Shown piece by piece: positions 1 through 5,562 of a DNA stretch of 5,562 nt. The DNA is from Anaerolineales bacterium (lineage in GTDB: Bacteria > Chloroflexota > Anaerolineae > Anaerolineales > Villigracilaceae): contig JAFGKO010000195.1 in NCBI GenBank assembly GCA_016928525.1, positions 1 through 5,562 on the forward strand, given 5' to 3'. Positions within the stretch are counted from its first letter, which is position 1. The number at the start of each line of letters is the position of its first letter. The notes under the pieces were generated by a model, which saw only the letters and a list, made by a program, of their open reading frames with translations, was not told the DNA's origin and did no database searches. The position numbers and the translations under genes are program-made.

Positions 1-1
1 A

Positions 2-2803
2 GCGCTGCGTGAGAGTGAGGAGCGCTTTCGACGAGCAATCGCCGACGCCCCCTTCCCGATGCTCATCCATGCTGAAAACGGCGAAATCGTCGTAGTTAAC
101 CAAACATGGACTGACATCACGGGCTACACCCACGCCGACATTCCCACGATTGACGCCTGGACTGAGCGAGCCTACGGTGAACGTAAAGCCATTGTGCAGG
201 AGGACATCGATCGACTTTACAGTATGCAAGAGCGACAGGCCGAAGGGGAATATGTCATCACAACACGCTGTGGAGAAAAGCGGACCTGGGATTTCAGTTC
301 ATCGCCACTAGGACAGCTATCCGATGGGCGACGGTTGGTCCTGAGCATGGCAATGGATGTGACTGAACGCAAACAAGCCGAACAAGCGGTGCTTGCCTCT
401 GAAACGCGTTACCGGCGGCTCTTTGAAGCCGCCAAAGATGGCATCCTGATCCTCGATGCAGACACTGGCAAGGTGATTGATGCCAATCCTTTCCTGCTTG
501 ATCTGCTGGGTTATTCTCATGCGGAAATCCTGGGAAAAGAACTGTGGGAGATCGGCGTTTTCCACGATATTGTGGCATCCCAGGCGGCTTTTCTCGAACT
601 ACAGGAGACAGGTTACATCCGCTACGAGCATTTGCCGTTGGAAACCAAGGATGGGCGAAGCATTGAGGTGGAGTTTGTCAGCAATATCTATGAGGCGAAC
701 AGCACGCAAGTCATCCAATGTAACATTCGCGACATCACCGATCGCAAACAAGCTCAGGAAGCCTTACAAGCCAGCGAGGAAAAATACCGCAATATTGTTG
801 AGACAGCCCAGGAGGGTATCTGGATTATCGACGCTGAAAATAGGACCACGTTTGTCAACCAGCGTATGGCGGAGATGCTCGGTTACACTGTCGATGAAAT
901 GCTTGGCCGGTCTTTATTTGCTTTCATGGACGACGAAGGTAAGGCGCAAGCAGAAGCCAATGTTGAGCGCCGGCGACAAGGTATCCCGGAACAACATGAG
1001 TTTGTCTTTCGCTGTAAAGATGGATCACCGCTGTGGGCCTTTCTTTCAACTAATCCCATTTTCGATCAGCAGGGGCAGTATTGCGGTGCGCAGGCGTTGG
1101 TCACCGATATCACTGATCTGAAACGAACCCAACAAGCCGAACGCGAACAGCGTTTGTTAGCCGAAGCACTAGCACAAACTTGCAACGCCTTGATCAGCAG
1201 TTTGAGTCTTGATACGCTCATGAACACCATTCTGGAGAATGTCTCGCGTGTCGTACCGAATGATGCCGCCAATATCATGCTCATCGAGAATGATCTGGCT
1301 CGTATTGCCTATTGGCGCGGCTATCGCTCGGAGCGGATTCCATTTCTCCAAAACTTACGTTTACAGGTGAGCCAGACCTCAAATCTGCACCATATGCTGG
1401 TGACGCAACAACCATTCCTGGCGTCGTATATCGACCATTTTACCGACTGGTTACACAACCTGCACACCGAGTGGGTGAAATCTTATGTCGCCGCACCGAT
1501 CCGGTCACATGGCAACGTGATCGGCTTTTTGAACGTAGACAGCGGCACGCCAGGCTTCTACACCGAGACTCATGCGCAGCACCTACAGGCATTCGCCGAT
1601 CAAGCATCAGTTGCCATCGAACACACCCAGCTCTATGAGCAAATTCAACGCCATGTCAATGAGCTTGAACAACGTGTCATCGAGCGTACCGCGCAGCTTA
1701 ACCATGCCAAAGAGCGTGTTGAGGCTATTCTCAATAGCGGTAATGATGTGATGATCCTGTGTCGTACAGATGGCCGCATCGACCAGGTAAACCCCGCCTT
1801 CGAGGCCATCTTCCAGTGCGAACCTGATGAGGTCTATGGGCAGCCCATAACACGACTTGCCGTTCCTGACCATACAGCAAAACTGGAACAAGTATTTGCT
1901 GATGTCATTGAAAACCAGCATCCGAGGCGCTTTGAAATTACCGTCCAGTGTCCTCACCGCACAAACTTTGATGCCGACATTGTGCTTTCACCCATTGTTG
2001 GGCAGGACAAGATGCTGATGGGTGTTGTGTGCAGTTTGCGGGATATGACGGAACACAAACAACTGCAAGAACGGCTGCGCCAGATGCTGGAACACGAGAT
2101 GGAACTGAGCGAACTCAAAACACGTTACGTGTCGATGGCGGCCCACGATCTGCGTAACCCGTTGGCCGTGATCCGAAGCGCTATCGATTTAATGCAGCAA
2201 TATGGAGACCGGTTGACGAATGAGCAAAAACGTACAAAATACGACCATGTTCAGGCCAGCATCAATGTCATGGTGAGTTTGCTGGACGACATCCTCACGA
2301 TTGGGCAAGTCGAATCGGGCAAACTCGTATTCAACCCCGAGCTGCTGGATGTCGTCACCTTCTGCCAAGACATTGTGGCGGAAAGAACCCAGGCCCCTGG
2401 CGATGCATCGCACATCGTTTTTTCCAGCCGGGGCGATTGTAGCCATGCGCTTATGGATGCCAAGCTGCTGCGGCATATTCTGGGCAATCTGCTCTCCAAT
2501 GCAATCAAATATTCGCCAGAGGATCGGCCCGTGACGTTCACGCTGCACTGTGAACCAGACCAGATCACTTTCTGCGTTCAGGATCAGGGAATCGGTATTC
2601 CCGAAGACGACCAGAGGCGGCTGTTTGAAACATTCCATCGCGCCAGCAATGCGCGGCAAATATCCGGAACCGGCTTAGGACTGGCGATTGTCAAGCAGTC
2701 GGTGGAGCTGCACGGCGGCACGATTACATTTGAAAGCGAGGAAGGACGCGGAACAACGTTCACCGTCACGCTGCCTGTTTTTAGACGAGAGGGAGACGGC
2801 TGA
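2..2803 (+). CDS. Multi-PAS/GAF sensor histidine kinase, 5'-partial (start lies left of the window)
   Basis: Probable ATP-dependent autophosphorylating kinase that passes phosphate to a response regulator. 933 residues are visible, counting the codon at base 2 as residue 1. Domains: PAS about 5-123, PAS 131-251, PAS 257-375 (two of these end in DITDRK or DITDLK PAC motifs), GAF about 385-545, coiled coil 544-575, PAS 572-687, HisKA 703-774, HATPase_c 819-926. The phosphoacceptor is His715 in AAHDLRNPL (codon at 2144). The N box has Asn829/Asn833 (NLLSNAIKYSP), the G1 box is DQGIGI and the G2 box GTGLGLAIVK. The HDLRN motif keeps the acidic residue and the Asn linked to kinase and phosphatase activity. 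No membrane segment or receiver is visible, so it looks cytoplasmic unless the missing N-terminus says otherwise. The ATG at 59 is not the start: upstream codons read ESEERFRRAI, a PAS-leading helix. The signals sensed cannot be told from sequence. Confidence 0.95.
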   Translation, partial: ALRESEERFRRAIADAPFPMLIHAENGEIVVVNQTWTDITGYTHADIPTIDAWTERAYGERKAIVQEDIDRLYSMQERQAEGEYVITTRCGEKRTWDFSSSPLGQLSDGRRLVLSMAMDVTERKQAEQAVLASETRYRRLFEAAKDGILILDADTGKVIDANPFLLDLLGYSHAEILGKELWEIGVFHDIVASQAAFLELQETGYIRYEHLPLETKDGRSIEVEFVSNIYEANSTQVIQCNIRDITDRKQAQEALQASEEKYRNIVETAQEGIWIIDAENRTTFVNQRMAEMLGYTVDEMLGRSLFAFMDDEGKAQAEANVERRRQGIPEQHEFVFRCKDGSPLWAFLSTNPIFDQQGQYCGAQALVTDITDLKRTQQAEREQRLLAEALAQTCNALISSLSLDTLMNTILENVSRVVPNDAANIMLIENDLARIAYWRGYRSERIPFLQNLRLQVSQTSNLHHMLVTQQPFLASYIDHFTDWLHNLHTEWVKSYVAAPIRSHGNVIGFLNVDSGTPGFYTETHAQHLQAFADQASVAIEHTQLYEQIQRHVNELEQRVIERTAQLNHAKERVEAILNSGNDVMILCRTDGRIDQVNPAFEAIFQCEPDEVYGQPITRLAVPDHTAKLEQVFADVIENQHPRRFEITVQCPHRTNFDADIVLSPIVGQDKMLMGVVCSLRDMTEHKQLQERLRQMLEHEMELSELKTRYVSMAAHDLRNPLAVIRSAIDLMQQYGDRLTNEQKRTKYDHVQASINVMVSLLDDILTIGQVESGKLVFNPELLDVVTFCQDIVAERTQAPGDASHIVFSSRGDCSHALMDAKLLRHILGNLLSNAIKYSPEDRPVTFTLHCEPDQITFCVQDQGIGIPEDDQRRLFETFHRASNARQISGTGLGLAIVKQSVELHGGTITFESEEGRGTTFTVTLPVFRREGDG
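2787..2796 (+). promoter_or_regulatory. Probable ribosome binding site for the second kinase
   Basis: The purine-rich run GAGAGGGAGA lies inside the last codons of the upstream kinase. It ends about 14 bases before the ATG at 2811, which is longer than the usual 5-9 base spacing. It is the best Shine-Dalgarno-like match near the junction. The following stop at 2801-2803 and the 7-base gap suggest translational coupling, in which ribosomes finishing the first gene help start the second. Confidence 0.45.
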
Positions 2804-2810
2804 GTGGCCT

Positions 2811-5309
2811 ATGGAAAGCCAAAACACTTCCGACATGACTAATGTGAACCCTAAACCGAGCACTGTTAGCCTCGCATTGGTGCTTAACCTGGGTATCAGT
2901 TGCTTTTTCCTCTTCACTGCCGTACTGGCGGTGATCTATGTGCGCTCCGTCATGCGGCAGCATGCGCTGGAAGAAGCCGAGTCGCAGACGCGCATCATCC
3001 TTGACCACAACCTGGCCACGCATACGTACTTCTCTCATGATCTCAAGCCGGCAGTGTTTGAGCTAACCGATCCATACATATCTCCCGATTACTTCGACCC
3101 GACCTGGATGTCCTCGACCTATGCAGTGCGGGAGATTGATCGTTATTACCGGACGTTGAGTGACGAAGATTATTATTATAAAGAAGCCGCCATCAACGCT
3201 CGGAATCCGCAGAATGAGGCCGACGCCTTCGAACGCGAATTTATAGAAGCACTTAACGCTGATCCCAGCGTGGTTGACCAATCACTGGTGCGCACGCTCA
3301 ACGGGAAACCTTATTTTGTAACGATCCGCCGCGGTGAAGTATTAGAGTCATCCTGTCTACGCTGCCATAGCACGCCCGAAAACGCCCCCAGTGAGCTGAT
3401 CGATCTTTACGGCCCCGAGCGCAGCTTCCAGCGCGACGTCGGCGAGGTCATTTCAGCCATCTCGATACGCATTCCTTTGTCAGAGGCTTATGCCTCCGTT
3501 GATCAAGTCACCTGGCAATTATCGGGCATAATGTTGCTCTTTCTGTTCAGCCTGTTCCTCATTCAGGCATTTGTATATGCACGGTTTGTTCTCAGACCGC
3601 TTGGACATATGCGCGAAAAAGCGCGACAGATCGCAGCCGGTGACGTGCCCGTCGGTGAACAAATCGCCTTACCCTTTGGCAAAGAACTTGCCGAATTAAC
3701 CGGCGCCTTTAATTCCATGTCGGCTGCTTTACACCAAGAGAAAGAACTATTGGAGGAGCGCATCCAGGAACGCACCCTCTCGCTTGCACGAACCAACCAG
3801 GAGCTCCAGGAGGATATTGCCGCCCGCTTACGGGCGGAGGAAGCGCTGCAGGAAAAAATGGAGGAGCTGGATCGCTTTTTCAGTTCTGCCCTCGACTTGC
3901 TCTGCATCGCAAATGTCGACGGTTATTTCTTAAGACTGAATACCGAGTGGGAAACGACACTGGGGTACCGGCTTGAAGACCTGGAAGGAAAAAGATTCCT
4001 GGACCTTGTCCATCCAGACGATCTTGAAAGCACGCTGGGTGCAATAGCAGAACTATCAGCGGACCGGCAGATAACTAATTTCGTCAACCGCTACCGCTGC
4101 CAAGACGGCTCCTACCGCTGGATCGAATGGCGTTCTGTGCCGTACCAGAGCCGCTTGATCTATGCCGCGGCCCGCGATATCACCCAACGCAGGCAGATGG
4201 AGGAAGCACTACGCCAAAGTGAAGAGCAATATCGGACTCTCTTCGATCAATCCATTAATGCCCTGCTGCTTTGTGAAACTGTTGTTGATGAACAGGGCGC
4301 GCCCACTGATTTTGTTCTTCTGCAAATCAACAGAGCATTTGAAGACTCCGTCAACTTACGCTCGCAAGATATCGTAGGCCAGCGTTTGATGCACGTGTTA
4401 CCGGACATTAAGGACACCCCTTTATTCAACGCGATGATCCGCACAGCGGCCACCCGGCAACCCGATCAACTCGAATTCTATTCGGTCTCATTGTCCAGGT
4501 ACTTTGATGTCGGGGTCTTCTCTCCTCATCAGGGCCAGGTCGCCATCAGCTATACCGATATAACCGCACGAAAACAGGTTGAAGAGCATAAGGCCAGACT
4601 GGCTCTGGAACAAGAAAAGGCCCGTATTCTACGAAGTTTTGTCGAGGATGTCTCTCACGAATTTCGTACTCCGCTGACGGTTATTCACACCGGATTAGAA
4701 CTTCTCGAACGGATGGCTGCACAACAACGGACGCAGTCCCCTGAACGAATCGCGGAATTGCAGGAACAAACGATGTACATCTCCGACCTGGTTGACGCGA
4801 TGCTCACGATGACGAAATTGGACAGTGTCTCAAGTCTGCCAGCAACTGCAACATCGATTAATTCGGTCGTTGCCACCGTGGCCGAAGCATTCCAATCCTA
4901 TACCGCCAAGAAAGAAGTGGCACTCAGGTTAGAAACCATGGAAGAATCACCCCTTGTATTGGGCGTTTCCGATGAACTGGAGCGCGCCGTGGGTAATCTC
5001 GTCAAGAATGCCATCCAGTTCACCCCACCAAACGGCGTGATAACACTGCGCACCTCTGCGGACAGCCACCACGCAATCATCGAGATCAGTGATACGGGCA
5101 CCGGTATCAGCGAAGAGGCTTTGCCCTTGATCTTTGAGCGTTTTTATCGTGCCAACACGGCTCGCACAGGCCGCCACGCGGGTTTGGGTCTCGCCATCGC
5201 CAAGCGGATTATTGAGCTGCATGGGGGACAGATTGAGGTCACGAGCCAACTGAATGAGGGCAGCACGTTCAGGGTGCTGCTCCCATTGACAAACGAAACC
5301 AAAGAGTGA
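2811..5309 (+). CDS. Membrane sensor histidine kinase with heme-c Tll0287-like (DUF3365) sensor domain
   Basis: Probable redox- or ligand-responsive transmembrane histidine kinase, complete at 832 residues. TM1 is about 19-44 and TM2 about 236-258. Between them lies an extracytoplasmic domain of about 190 residues resembling Tll0287-like/DUF3365, with a c-type heme motif CLRCH (Cys182, Cys185, His186). Then come HAMP (259-312), coiled coil (307-356), PAS (349-463), PAS (464-590), HisKA and HATPase_c. The phosphoacceptor is His616 in SHEFRTPL (codon at 4656). The N box has Asn729/Asn733, the G1 box is DTGTGI (761-766) and the G2 box GLGLAIAK (791-798). It ends just after the ATPase domain with no receiver. 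It starts 7 bases after the upstream kinase stop, so the two are likely cotranscribed. ATG 2811 is preferred. ATG 2835 (residue 9) is possible and keeps TM1. Kinase identity is very secure; the heme domain is assigned by motif and resemblance; the signal is inferred. Confidence 0.96.
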   Translation: MESQNTSDMTNVNPKPSTVSLALVLNLGISCFFLFTAVLAVIYVRSVMRQHALEEAESQTRIILDHNLATHTYFSHDLKPAVFELTDPYISPDYFDPTWMSSTYAVREIDRYYRTLSDEDYYYKEAAINARNPQNEADAFEREFIEALNADPSVVDQSLVRTLNGKPYFVTIRRGEVLESSCLRCHSTPENAPSELIDLYGPERSFQRDVGEVISAISIRIPLSEAYASVDQVTWQLSGIMLLFLFSLFLIQAFVYARFVLRPLGHMREKARQIAAGDVPVGEQIALPFGKELAELTGAFNSMSAALHQEKELLEERIQERTLSLARTNQELQEDIAARLRAEEALQEKMEELDRFFSSALDLLCIANVDGYFLRLNTEWETTLGYRLEDLEGKRFLDLVHPDDLESTLGAIAELSADRQITNFVNRYRCQDGSYRWIEWRSVPYQSRLIYAAARDITQRRQMEEALRQSEEQYRTLFDQSINALLLCETVVDEQGAPTDFVLLQINRAFEDSVNLRSQDIVGQRLMHVLPDIKDTPLFNAMIRTAATRQPDQLEFYSVSLSRYFDVGVFSPHQGQVAISYTDITARKQVEEHKARLALEQEKARILRSFVEDVSHEFRTPLTVIHTGLELLERMAAQQRTQSPERIAELQEQTMYISDLVDAMLTMTKLDSVSSLPATATSINSVVATVAEAFQSYTAKKEVALRLETMEESPLVLGVSDELERAVGNLVKNAIQFTPPNGVITLRTSADSHHAIIEISDTGTGISEEALPLIFERFYRANTARTGRHAGLGLAIAKRIIELHGGQIEVTSQLNEGSTFRVLLPLTNETKE
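3354..3368 (+). other. c-type heme attachment motif CxxCH in the extracytoplasmic sensor
   Basis: These five codons give Cys-Leu-Arg-Cys-His, the signature for covalent heme attachment through two thioethers with His as one axial ligand. The motif lies between the two membrane segments, on the side where cytochrome c maturation takes place. Its position near the end of the sensor domain fits the Tll0287-like family. Heme loading would need a cytochrome c maturation system encoded elsewhere. Confidence 0.8.
3820..3837 (+). repeat. Perfect 7-bp all-GC inverted repeat inside the second kinase
   Basis: CCGCCCG, a four-base spacer CTTA, then CGGGCGG form a perfect stem in the region coding for the coiled coil between HAMP and the first PAS (residues A-A-R-L-R-A). 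No T-run follows, so it does not look like an intrinsic terminator. It may simply reflect Ala/Arg codon choice. A role in mRNA folding or ribosome pausing is speculative. Confidence 0.4.
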
Positions 5310-5315
5310 ATCCGA

Positions 5316-5354
5316 AGACCATGGGATTGGCCGTTGATGTGGCAAAGCTGGTCT
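5316..5354. terminator. Weak nested inverted repeat between convergent genes; possible bidirectional terminator
   Basis: AGACCA (5316-5321) pairs with TGGTCT (5349-5354). Inside it, TTGGCC (5327-5332) can pair with GGCAA (5341-5345) if one G bulges, around an 8-base loop. The structure fills most of the 43-base gap between the two convergent stop codons and overlaps the minus-strand stop by two bases. The stem is short and interrupted, and there is no T-run on either side, so it is a poor intrinsic terminator. Only its position supports the call. Confidence 0.2.
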
Positions 5355-5562
5355 AGTCTGACCGCAGCCTGTCGCTCCACTCCTCGTACACATCCAACAG
5401 CGCCTGGCGCCTGCGCCGCCCGGCCTCGTCATCGGGAAACACCAGCGGGAACGTGCCCAGGATGTGATCGAAGTCGGCACGGCTGAGACCGTACAGGTGC
5501 GCGACAATGGCGTCGATCTCGTCGCGGAGGCGCTGGCGCTCGGCGGGATCGGTCGCGCCGGA
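5353..5562 (-). CDS. C-terminal tail of a probable Eco57I-like / type IIG restriction-modification or N6-adenine methylase protein (partial)
   Basis: On the minus strand the frame is open from the right edge to a TAG at 5355-5353, giving 69 residues with no start in the window. The core reads AHLYGLSRADFDHILGTFP after a charged helix ERQRLRDEIDAIV, and the protein ends in a basic/acidic helix (LLDVYEEW). This 'LDA-hLYGL-xxx-hIL-xxF' pattern is familiar from the C-termini of Eco57I-type methylase/restriction proteins and, in variant form, of PglX-like methylases. No catalytic motif (NPPY, PD-ExK) lies in the visible part, so the function is inferred from the tail alone. G+C is about 69% and 61 of 70 codons end in G or C, which supports a real coding frame. 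It converges on the kinase pair and is probably a separate transcription unit. Confidence 0.7.
   Translation of the reverse strand, partial: SGATDPAERQRLRDEIDAIVAHLYGLSRADFDHILGTFPLVFPDDEAGRRRRQALLDVYEEWSDRLRSD

Noticed and set aside
1..26. AGCGCT palindrome occurring twice (1-6 and 21-26)
   Set aside because: These are six-base coincidences within coding sequence for Ala-Leu and Glu-Arg-Phe, with no further symmetry or spacing that suggests a binding site.
366..760. Short direct DNA repeat CGCAAACAAGC (368-378 and 743-753)
   Set aside because: Both copies encode the same conserved linker between PAS domains (RKQA), so they reflect repeated protein modules rather than a DNA element.
477..1121. 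214-codon plus-strand open frame in another phase
   Set aside because: It overlaps three recognisable PAS domains in the true frame and its own translation shows no domain-like pattern.
1154..1640. GAF domain as a bilin-binding photoreceptor (phytochrome-like)
   Set aside because: The only cysteine in the GAF is in its first helix (residue 394). There is no Cys-His chromophore site at the expected position, and no PHY domain follows.
2189..2659. 156-codon open frame on the minus strand
   Set aside because: It lies wholly antisense to the HisKA and HATPase_c region of the first kinase, shows no recognisable domain, and is explained by the codon pattern of the opposite strand.
2688..2810. TTG-initiated N-terminal extension of the second kinase (41 residues)
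   Set aside because: It overlaps codons for the last part of the upstream kinase ATPase domain, its residues look like out-of-frame translation, and ATG 2811 gives a normal short cytoplasmic tail before TM1.
4947..5507. 186-codon open frame on the minus strand
   Set aside because: It spans the antisense of the second kinase's ATPase domain and an out-of-frame reading of the convergent gene tail. The composition is odd (many Arg, Trp, Cys) and it conflicts with the better-supported minus-strand frame ending at 5353.

Overview
The window holds two co-directional sensor histidine kinase genes and the tail of a third, convergent gene. Nothing in it identifies the organism directly. Two things hint at a Chloroflexota-type (Anaerolineae/Chloroflexia-like) environmental bacterium: the stacked PAS/PAS/PAS/GAF/PAS kinase architecture, whose GAF has the segment VPNDAANIMLIE, and the protein tail containing AHLYGLSRADFDHILGTFP. 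This is an inference from family resemblance, held with low confidence.

Layout. (1) Bases 2-2803 (+): the 3' part of a large soluble-looking histidine kinase gene. The reading frame is open through the left edge and already encodes a PAS domain there, so the start lies outside the window. Visible order: PAS-PAS-PAS-GAF-coiled coil-PAS-HisKA-HATPase_c. (2) Bases 2811-5309 (+), beginning 7 bases after the first stop: a complete membrane histidine kinase of 832 residues. It has two transmembrane segments flanking an extracytoplasmic Tll0287-like (DUF3365) sensor domain with a c-type heme motif (CLRCH), then HAMP, coiled coil, two PAS domains, HisKA and HATPase_c. (3) Bases 5353-5562 (-): the last 69 codons of a GC-rich gene running in from the right edge. 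Its C-terminus resembles those of Eco57I-like / type IIG restriction-modification or N6-adenine methylase proteins. A 43-base gap separates the convergent stops.

How they may work together. The kinases are almost certainly cotranscribed. One has only cytoplasmic-type input modules in its visible part. The other reads the outside of the membrane, probably redox state or a small ligand through a covalently bound heme. Both have intact catalytic motifs and both end right after the ATPase domain without a receiver, so each needs a separate response regulator, and none is encoded in the window. The third gene is on the opposite strand, differs sharply in base composition (about 69% G+C against about 52% in sampled kinase blocks) and is probably functionally unrelated.

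No RNA genes, CRISPR arrays, insertion sequences or attachment sites were seen. I found no evidence for a wholly new system. The heme-sensing kinase paired with a multi-PAS/GAF kinase is the most notable content.
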